From: Comamonas sp.
GTDB taxonomy: Bacteria; Pseudomonadota; Gammaproteobacteria; Burkholderiales; Burkholderiaceae_C
DNA length: 11,963 bases
NCBI GenBank assembly: GCA_018384835.1
Contig: JAHAYB010000421.1
Location: forward strand, 1-11,963
Direction of reading: 5' to 3'
Shown here: positions 1-6,075 of the stretch, piece by piece
Layout of the letters: each line of letters opens with the position of its first letter
Numbering within the stretch: position 1 is the first letter of the stretch
Translations under genes and position numbers: made by a program
Notes under the pieces: model-generated
The model's database searches: none
The model's input: the letters and a program-made list of their open reading frames with translations, nothing else
Told to the model about the DNA's origin: nothing

Positions 1-558
1 CCCCAACCCGTTACCACCATCCAAGCGCCACCGCCTGCCGCTATCGCCCCCCAACCGGAGGTGGTGGCAAGCAGCACAGTAGCGCCACCGCCCACCGCAA
101 GACCAGCAGCGCGTATGTGCTTTCAGGCCGGGCCATTTACTGAAGAGCAAAGCAAAACCCTGCGTAATGCGCTACGCAACCACAGCCTGCCCCCCGATGC
201 TTGGGAGCTACAAGCACAAACCAGCACAGGGCGCTGGATGGTGTACCTCAGCCAGCCCAATGTGCAGGCGGCTATTCAGCGCCATACAGAACTACGCGCC
301 CAAAAAATTGATGTCGATCGCGCTGGCGGGCGCTTAGAGCCGGGGCTTTCTTTAGGGCGTTTTTCTTCTGAAGAGGCCGCCACCCGCGAACTCACCCGCT
401 TACTAGGTAAAGGGCTACGCGGTGCCAGAATCGTACAAGAGCGCCCCAGTGTGACGCTCTACACCCTGCGCCTACCGGCTATCACCGCAGAGCAGGGGCT
501 TTCCCTGCGCAGCCTAGGCGCAGCCCTGGCGGGTGAGAGTTTGCGCCCCTGCTCGTAG
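1..558 (+). CDS. SPOR-domain protein, C-terminal part (5' end outside the window)
   Basis: The frame is open from base 1 to the TAG at 556-558, so this is the last 185 codons of a longer gene. A GTG at 61 is a possible internal start but is not needed. The visible N-terminal part is a Pro/Ala-rich linker. From about residue 39 there is a compact region beginning MCFQAGPF, then RWMVYLSQP and later GLSLGRFSSEEAATRELTRLLGKGLRGARIV. This looks like the beta-alpha-beta pattern of SPOR (sporulation-related) repeats, which in characterised proteins bind denuded septal peptidoglycan; a Pro-rich linker before the domain fits. In Comamonadaceae such proteins commonly follow birA and coaX, but those genes are not visible here. 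The family call rests on sequence pattern only. Any transmembrane anchor would lie upstream of the window. Confidence 0.65.
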   Translation, partial: PQPVTTIQAPPPAAIAPQPEVVASSTVAPPPTARPAARMCFQAGPFTEEQSKTLRNALRNHSLPPDAWELQAQTSTGRWMVYLSQPNVQAAIQRHTELRAQKIDVDRAGGRLEPGLSLGRFSSEEAATRELTRLLGKGLRGARIVQERPSVTLYTLRLPAITAEQGLSLRSLGAALAGESLRPCS

Positions 559-677
559 TAGCCCCATAGCACGTAGCACGTAGCTGCTGCCTACAGCCGC
601 TCGTGCCTACCTAGGGCGCAAATTCATTTGCAGCAACGTGCAAAAAATTTACAAACATCTATGGCTTTGTAATAAAA

Positions 678-695
678 AATACGAACTGTCGTATT
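678..695. promoter_or_regulatory. Perfect dyad AATACGA-ACTG-TCGTATT, repressor-operator-like
   Basis: Seven-base arms (678-684 and 689-695) pair perfectly around the 4-base centre ACTG. The size and shape resemble operators of TetR-type dimeric repressors. No TetR gene lies in the window and the nearest downstream start is about 500 bp away, so neither the binding protein nor the regulated promoter is known. It could also be a small RNA hairpin. Confidence 0.4.
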
Positions 696-797
696 GAAAA
701 TATCTTTTAAGCCTGAACAGCTCATCCAAACCACAACGCACGCTTACCCGCTAGCACCCCTCATTTTTGGAATGAAGGCATGGCTATTGGGGGCAAG

Positions 798-1007
798 TTA
801 TACACAGCACGGCTTCTTTACCCCTCCGCCAAAAAAGCCTAGAGGAACTAGAGAAAACACAAGCATCAAAAAAAATAGTCTTTTCAATTCAATTGGTTAA
901 AAAAACCAAGCTACTACATTGAGCACCCTAAGCCACCGGGGTAATTGCCAGGATGTGGAAGTTTTATTTGCTTATCCCCATTTTTATCCACATTTCTATG
1001 TGTATGA
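798..1007. promoter_or_regulatory. Upstream DnaA-box cluster
   Basis: Two exact matches to TTATNCACA occur on the plus strand: TTATACACA at 798-806 and TTATCCACA at 984-992. Beside the second lie TTATCCCCA at 972-980 and TGTGTATGA at 999-1007, each one base off consensus (the latter in reverse orientation). The cluster sits in AT-rich gene-free DNA about 2.8 kb from the main origin, on the far side of the helicase gene. It could be an outlying part of a bipartite origin, a DnaA-titration site, or DnaA control of the helicase promoter. DnaA binding itself is inferred from the motif. Confidence 0.5.
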
Positions 1008-1060
1008 CTACGGGGTAGGATGGGTCGGATAGATGGTTTGGTCAATGGCTTATTTCCACC

Positions 1061-1069
1061 TGCTATAGG
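1061..1069 (+). promoter_or_regulatory. dinG: Possible extended -10 element of the helicase promoter
   Basis: TGCTATAGG has the TGn extension and four of six bases of a -10 hexamer. A weak -35 (TTGGTC, 1038-1043) lies 20 bp upstream, longer than ideal, which fits an extended -10 promoter. The start site would be near 1076, leaving a leader of about 115 nt before the helicase ATG, with DnaA boxes just upstream. This is weak evidence. Confidence 0.25.
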
Positions 1070-1189
1070 TAAAAATCCATGAAAAGGCCATGTTGTAATA
1101 TTTCAGGCCATTGATTTTCGATTTTTTCATCTCTTAGCCAAGGAAGTGGAAAGTTTTTTCCCCTTGCGCCTCTTTTTGCTGCCCTCTGT

Positions 1190-3484
1190 ATGTCTTCCTC
1201 TTCTTCGGCTACCGCCGCCCTACAAACCTTTGATGATGTGCTAGCCACCACCCCTGGAATGCGCCCACGCCCCGGACAACGCGATATGGCGGCCTTGGTG
1301 GCGCAAACGCTGGCTCAGGCAAGGCTGGGTAAGGAGGAGGGCGCTAAAACCCCGCCAGCGGCCTGTATTGCCGTTATTCAGGCCGGTACGGGGGTGGGCA
1401 AGTCTTTGGCCTACGCCACACCTGCCATTGCTTTGGCGCTACAGCGCAACACACGGGTCATCATCTCAACGGCAACGGTCGCCTTGCAAGAGCAGTTGGT
1501 ACACAAAGACCTACCCGCTTTGGCCGCGCAAATGCCGCAAGCCTTCCGTTACGCTTTGGCTAAAGGGCGGGGGCGCTTTATCTGCAAACTCAAGCTCGAC
1601 CGCTTGGCCAGCACAGGCAGCGATGCCTCAGAGGATGAGCCAATGCTGTTCTCTGACCTACCGCCGCTGCCAGCGCTAGAGGGCAGCAGCAACCAGCACC
1701 GCCGCCCACCCCCAGTGGCCTTGCAGCAGGCACGCATGGCCTTCTATACCGCCATGGCACAGGCGTTGGCCAGCGGCCAATGGGATGGCGACCGCGACAG
1801 CCTCCCCAGCCCCCCGGAGCCGGAGCTATGGGCTTCTGTCGCCGCCCAAGGCCATAGCTGCACAGGTCGGCACTGCCCCGCTTTTGACAATTGCAGCTAC
1901 TACGAGCGACGCAAAACTTTGGTGGCCGCCCAGGTGCTGGTGGTCAACCACGACTTGCTCCTGTCCTCGCTACAAGCCAAGCTCCTACCCGATTTGGACA
2001 ACTGCCTGCTGGTATTCGACGAGGCGCACCACCTGCCGCAAACCGCCTTGTCGCAATTTGCCAGCCAGGCCGATTTATCACGCCTACAGTGGCTAGAGCG
2101 CTTGAGCAGCCATGCCCTGCGCGTCGGGCAGCTGCTGCAAACCAGTGAGATTGCTGACTTGCCCCAGCACAGCAGCGCTTTGCGCCAACACCTGCACGAG
2201 TGGGCGAATATGGCGCAGGCTTTGCTGCAAAGCCAAGGTAAAAGCGCAGGTACAGGTACAGGTGCAAATACACCGCAGCAATACACCTTGCCCAGCGGCG
2301 CACTGCCCCCAGGCTGGCAAGACTGCCTAGAGCAAGTACTCAGCCATGCCCAAGCCTATTTGGACGTACTACGCGCTCTTGCGCAAGCACTGCGCAACGC
2401 CCTCAAAGAGCAGCCAGAAGAGGCGCAGCGCCTGTCCCTGCTCTACGGCCAGCTAGGCAGTCACAGCACGCATTTAGAAGCGGTTTACACCACTTGCCAG
2501 CTCTGGCTGCAAGCCTTGCCAGCGTCCTCGCCAGACCCAGCCAGCGATAGCAGCAATGGCAGCAATAACGGCAGTGGCAATCCCGACAACAGCGGCAACA
2601 GCGCTGCCCCTGCTGCCCCCGTCCCCATTGCCAAGTGGTTAAGCCACAGCAGCGATGGCACTTACAGCGTCATCCACGCCCATGCCAGCCCTGTCCTGCC
2701 CGGTACCAGCTTGCGCCAGCGCCTTTGGAGCCAAGTGCGCGGGGCGGTTTTGACCTCTGCGACTTTGCGCAGTTGTGGCAACTTTGACTTTTTTCTGCAT
2801 GAGGTGGGATTGTCTGAAGCACAGACCTACGCCCAAGCTCAAGTGCAAACCCTGGCCGTTGATAGCCCGTTTGACTACAACCGCCAAGGTCAACTCATTG
2901 CCCATCACACCCGCAGCGACCCGCGTCACGCTGCCAGCTTTACGCCAGAGATGGTGTACGCCTTGACCCAAGATTTGGCGCAAGTGCAGTCTGGCGCTTT
3001 GGTGCTGTTTACCTCACGCGAGCAAATGCGCCAAGCGGTGGATGCCTTGCCCAGCCATCTGCGTGGACAAGTGCTGGTGCAAACGGCCATGTCGCGCGGT
3101 GCTTTACTCAGCCAACACCGTCAGCGTGTGCAGCAAGGTCTGGTCTCTATTATTTTTGGAATGCAGTCCTTTGGTGAGGGGCTAGACCTGCCCGGCGCAC
3201 TGTGTACCGCCTTGTTCATCACCAAACTCCCTTTTGCCCCGCCTGATGACCCTGTTGGGCAAACCCGTGCCCAGTGGCTGCGTACCCATGGACGCAATGC
3301 TTTTATCGACCTTGTCGTGCCCGCTACCGCGATTCGCATGGCGCAGTGGGTAGGGCGTGCTATTCGCAGCGAAGAAGACCAAGCCAGCGTGTACTGCTAC
3401 GACAAGCGTTTGCTGCAAACCTCATACGGCCAACAAATTTTGAAAAGTTTGCCTGATTTCACCCTCAAAAAACGCTTTGCCTAA
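1190..3484 (+). CDS. dinG: ATP-dependent DNA helicase, DinG/XPD-type with Fe-S cluster
   Basis: A 764-residue superfamily 2 helicase. Walker A is AGTGVGKS (residues 65-72) and the Walker B/DEAH box is at 277-280. Four cysteines, C132, C224, C229 and C235, fit the 4Fe-4S ligands of DinG; the last three have the same 5 and 6 residue spacing I recall for E. coli DinG (C194, C199, C205). C-terminal motifs include LTSATL, FGMQSFGEGLDL and the arginine-finger stretch QWVGRAIRS. DinG-type enzymes unwind 5'-3' and clear R-loops, D-loops and transcription obstacles. A Ser/Asn/Gly-rich, low-complexity linker at about residues 444-475 makes it somewhat longer than E. coli DinG (716 residues). ATG 1190 is the first start in the open frame but has no clear Shine-Dalgarno; ATG 1259 is an alternative. 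E. coli YoaA is a related possibility. The gene points toward the origin. Confidence 0.88.
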   Translation: MSSSSSATAALQTFDDVLATTPGMRPRPGQRDMAALVAQTLAQARLGKEEGAKTPPAACIAVIQAGTGVGKSLAYATPAIALALQRNTRVIISTATVALQEQLVHKDLPALAAQMPQAFRYALAKGRGRFICKLKLDRLASTGSDASEDEPMLFSDLPPLPALEGSSNQHRRPPPVALQQARMAFYTAMAQALASGQWDGDRDSLPSPPEPELWASVAAQGHSCTGRHCPAFDNCSYYERRKTLVAAQVLVVNHDLLLSSLQAKLLPDLDNCLLVFDEAHHLPQTALSQFASQADLSRLQWLERLSSHALRVGQLLQTSEIADLPQHSSALRQHLHEWANMAQALLQSQGKSAGTGTGANTPQQYTLPSGALPPGWQDCLEQVLSHAQAYLDVLRALAQALRNALKEQPEEAQRLSLLYGQLGSHSTHLEAVYTTCQLWLQALPASSPDPASDSSNGSNNGSGNPDNSGNSAAPAAPVPIAKWLSHSSDGTYSVIHAHASPVLPGTSLRQRLWSQVRGAVLTSATLRSCGNFDFFLHEVGLSEAQTYAQAQVQTLAVDSPFDYNRQGQLIAHHTRSDPRHAASFTPEMVYALTQDLAQVQSGALVLFTSREQMRQAVDALPSHLRGQVLVQTAMSRGALLSQHRQRVQQGLVSIIFGMQSFGEGLDLPGALCTALFITKLPFAPPDDPVGQTRAQWLRTHGRNAFIDLVVPATAIRMAQWVGRAIRSEEDQASVYCYDKRLLQTSYGQQILKSLPDFTLKKRFA

Positions 3485-3500
3485 ACGGGTTACCCGTTTA
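3482..3500 (+). terminator. Hairpin overlapping the helicase stop codon
   Basis: TAAACGGG (3482-3489) and CCCGTTTA (3493-3500) are perfect 8-bp arms around the loop TTA, and the stop codon TAA is the start of the left arm. Only a short T stretch (TTT) follows, so as an intrinsic terminator it is weak to moderate. It would limit helicase transcription entering the origin. Confidence 0.5.
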
Positions 3501-3510
3501 TTTGCCTGGC

Positions 3511-3544
3511 TGGCAGGGTTGAAAACTTCTTTTCACCCCTGCCA
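3511..3544. repeat. Long near-perfect hairpin between helicase and origin
   Basis: TGGCAGGG (3511-3518) pairs with CCCTGCCA (3537-3544). After one T/C mismatch, TGAAAA (3520-3525) pairs with TTTTCA (3530-3535) around the loop CTTC. This is a 14-bp stem with one mismatch. No T-run follows on either strand, so it is not a standard intrinsic terminator. It may stabilise the helicase mRNA 3' end or form a DNA structure near the origin. Confidence 0.7.
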
Positions 3545-3834
3545 AGGAGCACGCAGAGGGAAAATATTTTCAATACTGCACCCCATCAAATCCTCAGTTT
3601 TTTTATTATTTTTCAAGAAGTTATTGATTTTCAACATCGTCAACTTTCCACAGCTTTAGGTCATCCATCACACGGTTACAAGCAAGGGTTGCGACTCTAC
3701 CACTCTGAACCAGCCTGTGGACAAATAGCTTGTTTTTTCTAAACGCCCGCTTGAAATAGGAGCTTCGCAAAGTTCTGCCAACCGCCCGATGTCAGAGCCT
3801 CTTTTCGACCATGCGGAGAGCAAAAATTGCAGTT

Positions 3835-3916
3835 TTTTGCACAGCACTACTACTATTAATTTAATAAATATAAATACATAGTAGTAGTAGTAGAGGGCGA
3901 CGAAATCTGTGGATAA
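3835..3916. other. oriC unwinding core: DnaA-trios flanking an AT-rich element
   Basis: Read on the minus strand from 3916: DnaA box TTATCCACA, a 14-nt spacer holding the GC-rich CGTCGCCC, then five CTA units (3893-3879; five TAG trios on the plus strand), then a 21-bp stretch with one G/C base. This order matches the B. subtilis basal unwinding system, in which DnaA passes from boxes onto single-stranded 3'-(G/A)A(T/A)-5' trios. On the opposite side a box TTTTGCACA (3835-3843) is followed after three bases by CTACTACTATTA (3847-3858), i.e. four trios on the minus strand. Actactactat (3846-3856) and atagtagtagt (3878-3888) are also an 11-bp inverted repeat around the AT-rich element. The right-hand unit is the better match; the left one lacks the GC-rich spacer. 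Confidence 0.75.
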
Positions 3917-3934
3917 GTAGTATTTTTTCTTTTA

Positions 3935-3947
3935 AATCAATAATTTG
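3935..3947 (+). promoter_or_regulatory. IHF binding site in oriC
   Basis: AATCAATAATTTG fits the IHF consensus WATCAANNNNTTR at all 13 positions. It lies between the DnaA box at 3908-3916 and the box array starting at 3951. IHF bends E. coli oriC between DnaA boxes to help unwinding, and the same role is inferred here. Confidence 0.6.
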
Positions 3948-3950
3948 ACT

Positions 3951-4075
3951 TGTTGATAAGCCTGTGTAAAACCGGTGGATTAGTTGTGGATGGATTGTGT
4001 GTAAGTTGTGGTGGTGTGAGTTATTCCACAAACAATTCACAGCTTATTCATAGGTTGTCAACAGACTTATGCACA
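3951..4075. other. DnaA-box array, right side of oriC
   Basis: From left to right: TGTTGATAA 3951-3959 (one mismatch), TGTGGATGG 3985-3993 (two), TGTGTGTAA 3996-4004 (one), TATTCCACA 4022-4030 (two), CAATTCACA 4033-4041 (two), TTATTCATA 4044-4052 (one) and TTATGCACA 4067-4075 (exact). Boxes in the left half face left and those in the right half face right. Low-affinity boxes filled cooperatively between strong end boxes are typical of oriC; binding of the degenerate ones is inferred. Confidence 0.65.
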
Positions 4076-4109
4076 GGCTGATTTCCTGTTTTTTAGGCAG
4101 TCAAGTGAC

Positions 4110-4142
4110 AAAAAATGCGGCCAAAAAACCGCACTTGGCCGC
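4110..4142 (-). terminator. Intrinsic terminator facing oriC
   Basis: On the minus strand TGCGG-TTTTTTGG-CCGCA is followed at once by TTTTTT (4115-4110). An alternative 6-bp stem pairs GCGGCC at 4117-4122 with GGCCGC at 4137-4142. Both give a GC-rich stem directly before the T-run. It is the second of two terminators after the Spy-like gene and stops minus-strand transcription just before the origin. Confidence 0.7.
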
Positions 4143-4150
4143 CAAAAAAT

Positions 4151-4176
4151 AAGAAAAAAGACCGTTTAACAGGTCT
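4151..4176 (-). terminator. First intrinsic terminator after the Spy-like gene
   Basis: On the minus strand AGACC (4176-4172) pairs with GGTCT (4163-4159) around an 8-nt loop, followed by a T-run to 4154 and then CTT. The stem is short, so this alone may be leaky; the stronger terminator at 4110-4142 backs it up. Confidence 0.6.
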
Positions 4177-4191
4177 AGGTATTTGTTTCAT

Positions 4192-4229
4192 GCTAAGAGG
4201 GGTTTTTCCTCTAAATTTCCCCTCCTAGC
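4192..4229. repeat. Inverted repeat after the Spy-like gene
   Basis: GCTAAGAGGGG (4192-4202) and CCCCTCCTAGC (4219-4229) pair over 10 of 11 positions around a 16-nt loop that itself contains CCTCT, complementary to AGAGG at 4197-4201. It begins 21 bp beyond the Spy-like stop codon. No T-run follows, so a role in mRNA 3'-end protection is more likely than termination. Confidence 0.5.
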
Positions 4230-4250
4230 AGGTGCTTAGCTGCTGACGCT

Positions 4251-4835
4251 TTATTGCTGCGTAGGTGCTGGTGCATGGGGCTTTGCGCCCATTGACCAAG
4301 CCCTAGGTTTGTGATGATCCATAGCGCGTCGCTTGGTTTTGCCAGCATGGGAGTGCATGGCATCCATGGCTTTTTGCTGGCTGGGCTGCAAGCTGTTGTA
4401 GAGCTGGCGAGTGGCCGCATCACGCTGCTCGGCAATCGTTTGGTGGGCTTGGCGCTGCTGCTTACGCCAGTCCAAGCGCTCTAGCGTTGTGGCTGGGGCG
4501 GCTTTGCCATCGGCTGAGGGGCGGCGGTACTCTGGCTGGGGGATGGCCTGTAAGGCTTGGGTATAGGTTTGCCAAATACCTTCTTGCTTGGGCTGAATTT
4601 GTAGAAGGGTTTTCATGCGCTCTAGCTGCATCGCTTGCCGCTGCTCATGGGTTTGTGGGTTGTGTTTACCCGCATGTGCAGGGCGATTGGAGGCGCTGGC
4701 TGCGGGGTCAGCAGCATGAGCTGCCAAGTTGCCCAGGCTTGCCACGCTCAAGGCGCAGATACTGACCCAGCGCAGTAGGCGTTTTGTGGGCAATAGCGCT
4801 GGTTTGGTGATGGTGTTTAGGGTGTTGTGTGGCAT
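4251..4835 (-). CDS. Spy/CpxP-like periplasmic protein with LTxxQ motifs
   Basis: A 194-residue protein with a basic N-terminus (K11, K18, R19, R22), a hydrophobic stretch at about 20-38 and a signal-peptidase I site AHA|A at 39-42, so export to the periplasm is expected. The mature part is Gln- and His-rich, mostly helical and charged. LQIQPKQEGIWQTY (78-91) and LQPSQQKAMDAM (149-160) resemble the paired LTxxQ motifs of Spy/CpxP chaperones, which bind unfolded periplasmic proteins and in some relatives respond to metals. The many His and Met residues would suit metal contact, but that is inference. ATG 4835 has a good Shine-Dalgarno (GAGGAG about 6 nt upstream). It is divergent from rdgC (187-bp gap) and followed by two terminators before oriC. 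Confidence 0.65.
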   Translation of the reverse strand: MPHNTLNTITKPALLPTKRLLRWVSICALSVASLGNLAAHAADPAASASNRPAHAGKHNPQTHEQRQAMQLERMKTLLQIQPKQEGIWQTYTQALQAIPQPEYRRPSADGKAAPATTLERLDWRKQQRQAHQTIAEQRDAATRQLYNSLQPSQQKAMDAMHSHAGKTKRRAMDHHKPRAWSMGAKPHAPAPTQQ

Positions 4836-4977
4836 AGAAGCTCCTCGTTAGGGTGTCAAAATCTACCTGCACACTGGTTCGCTTGTTTGCAGGTATGTCT
4901 GCTAATGTGCGCCCTGCCTGTAAGCGGGGCATGTGCTTATCTTGCTGTTGTGTAAAGTAAGAAGAATTTTTGCAAAA

Positions 4978-4999
4978 AGGGGCAGCAGCCCCTGTTTTT
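4978..4999 (+). terminator. Terminator-like hairpin in the rdgC leader
   Basis: AGGGGC (4978-4983) and GCCCCT (4988-4993) form a perfect 6-bp stem with an AGCA tetraloop, followed by G and TTTTT. The minus strand also has a T-run after the stem, so it could work both ways. It ends 23 bp before the rdgC ATG, with no good promoter visible between them, so it may attenuate rdgC or shield it from upstream transcription. Confidence 0.55.
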
Positions 5000-5022
5000 A
5001 TTAGATTTATCAGAAGAACCCC

Positions 5023-6030
5023 ATGTTCAAAAACGCCATCGTCTATCGGTTGGCTGCCAGTTGGCAGCCAGATTTTCAACAACTAGAGCAGGCTTTGGAA
5101 GCTGGCCGCTTCCAGCCTTGCACCGCCACCCAGGCCAGCAGCGGTGGCTGGACAGCACCGCGTGGCCACGCTGGTGATGCCTTGCTAGAGAGCGTAGGCG
5201 GCCAGTGGCTGCTGCGCTACCAGCAGGAAAAAAAGCTGCTGCCAGCGCCCGTAGTGCAAGCCAGGGTGGATGAAAAATGCGCCGCGATTGAAGCAGAAAC
5301 AGGCCGTAAACCCGGCAAAAAAGAACAGCGTGATTTGAAGGAAGAAGCTCTGCTAGACCTGCTACCCCAAGCCTTTAGCCAGCGCAGCAGCCTATGGGTG
5401 TGGATAGACCCCCAAGCGCGTTGGCTGGTGGTGGATGCCAGCGCCCAGGGCAAGGCCGATGCCGTGGTGAGCCTGCTGTCTGAGCATCTCACGGGCTTTG
5501 CATTGGCTTTGCTCGATACCCACACCAGCGCCCAGGCGGGCATGGCGCATTGGTTGCTGGAGCAGCAAGCCCCCGCAGGTTTTAGCCTGGACCAAGAATG
5601 CGAGTTAAAAGCCAGCGACGGCTCGCAAGCGGTGATTCGTTACAGCCGCCACCCCGTGGAGATTGACGAGGTGCGTCAGCATGTACAGCAAGGCAAGCTG
5701 CCCAGCAAGCTGGCCATGACCTGGCAGGGGCGGGTGAGCTTTACCCTGACCGAAGCGTTGCAGTTGAAAAAAATTACCTGGCTGGATGTAGTGCTGCAAG
5801 ATGCAGGAGACGACACCTCCGGCTTTGATGCCGATGCCAGCATTGCCACCAGCGAATTGGGGCAGTTGCTGCCTGATTTGGTCGCTGCTCTGGATGGCGA
5901 AGGGCGCAGCGCCGTAGTGGGAGGGGAGGCTGCTCCAAACCCAAGGATGTCAACCGTGCTGCCAGCGCAAGAAAAGCAAGAAGCACAAGAAGCGCCAGAG
6001 CGAGCAGAAGACTTGCCGCCTTGGGAATAA
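5023..6030 (+). CDS. rdgC: Recombination-associated protein RdgC
   Basis: The 335-residue protein begins MFKNAIVYRL as is typical of RdgC, and contains TGRKPGKKEQRDLKEEAL (92-109), LPQAFSQRSSLWVWID and KLPSKLAMTWQGRVSFTLTEALQLKKITWLDVVL, all strongly family-like. RdgC forms a ring-shaped dimer on double-stranded DNA and restrains RecA; it is nucleoid-associated. It is about 30 residues longer than E. coli RdgC (303). The extra C-terminal tail is acidic and Gln/Ala/Glu-rich and ends DLPPWE. A Shine-Dalgarno-like AGAAG lies just upstream of ATG 5023, behind a terminator-like leader hairpin. It runs convergently with cueR (45-bp gap, no clear terminator). Its position about 1 kb from oriC could be by chance. 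Confidence 0.95.
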   Translation: MFKNAIVYRLAASWQPDFQQLEQALEAGRFQPCTATQASSGGWTAPRGHAGDALLESVGGQWLLRYQQEKKLLPAPVVQARVDEKCAAIEAETGRKPGKKEQRDLKEEALLDLLPQAFSQRSSLWVWIDPQARWLVVDASAQGKADAVVSLLSEHLTGFALALLDTHTSAQAGMAHWLLEQQAPAGFSLDQECELKASDGSQAVIRYSRHPVEIDEVRQHVQQGKLPSKLAMTWQGRVSFTLTEALQLKKITWLDVVLQDAGDDTSGFDADASIATSELGQLLPDLVAALDGEGRSAVVGGEAAPNPRMSTVLPAQEKQEAQEAPERAEDLPPWE

Positions 6031-6075
6031 AAGGGGGCTTTAGGGCTTTAAGGAGGGTCGTAAGGGGGGTGGGTA

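Larger units (their letters stand above)
559..1189. other. 631-bp AT-rich intergenic region with DnaA boxes and a dyad
   Basis: There is no convincing gene in this stretch between the SPOR gene and the helicase. It becomes clearly AT-rich from about 620. Contents: a short palindrome GCAAAT-TC-ATTTGC at 618-631; a 7-bp-arm dyad at 678-695; exact DnaA boxes at 798-806 and 984-992; near boxes at 972-980 and 999-1007; and a possible extended -10 element near 1061-1069. The one open frame (694-900) begins with TTG, has no ribosome binding site and encodes nothing recognisable. No terminator with a T-run follows the SPOR gene. Confidence 0.7.
3640..4080. other. oriC: Chromosomal replication origin (oriC)
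   Basis: A gene-free AT-rich region dense in DnaA-box-like sequences. Exact TTATNCACA matches: 3908-3916 (reverse, TGTGGATAA) and 4067-4075 (TTATGCACA). Close matches: 3644-3652, 3716-3724 (TGTGGACAA), 3835-3843 (TTTTGCACA), 3951-3959 (TGTTGATAA), 3996-4004 and 4044-4052 (TTATTCATA). Within it are a DnaA-trio run beside an AT-rich unwinding stretch and a full IHF-consensus site. No GATC is seen, as expected for an organism without Dam/SeqA control. mnmG, parA and parB nearby agree with an origin location; oriC also lies beside mnmG (gidA) in E. coli. dnaA is not in the window. The outer limits are approximate. No GC-skew calculation could be done on one window. Confidence 0.85.

Noticed and set aside
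694..900. 68-codon open frame in the gap before the helicase
   Set aside because: It starts with TTG, has no ribosome binding site, encodes nothing recognisable and overlaps an exact DnaA box and AT-rich DNA.
2245..2264. Tandem GGTACA repeats within the helicase gene
   Set aside because: They encode a short Gly/Thr stretch in a variable linker of the protein and are too short to be a separate element.
3879..3893. TAG repeat as a simple microsatellite
   Set aside because: Its position between a DnaA box with GC-rich spacer and an AT-rich stretch matches a DnaA-trio element, which explains it better, although slippage could have lengthened it.
4128..4136. ACCGCACTT (AAGTGCGGT on the minus strand), identical to the Haemophilus DNA-uptake core
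   Set aside because: I saw only one copy in a betaproteobacterial context, and it falls inside a terminator hairpin, so coincidence is the simpler reading.
4708..5082. 124-codon minus frame spanning the Spy-like/rdgC gap
   Set aside because: It overlaps the start of rdgC and the signal-peptide region of the Spy-like gene in the wrong frame; it has no motif.
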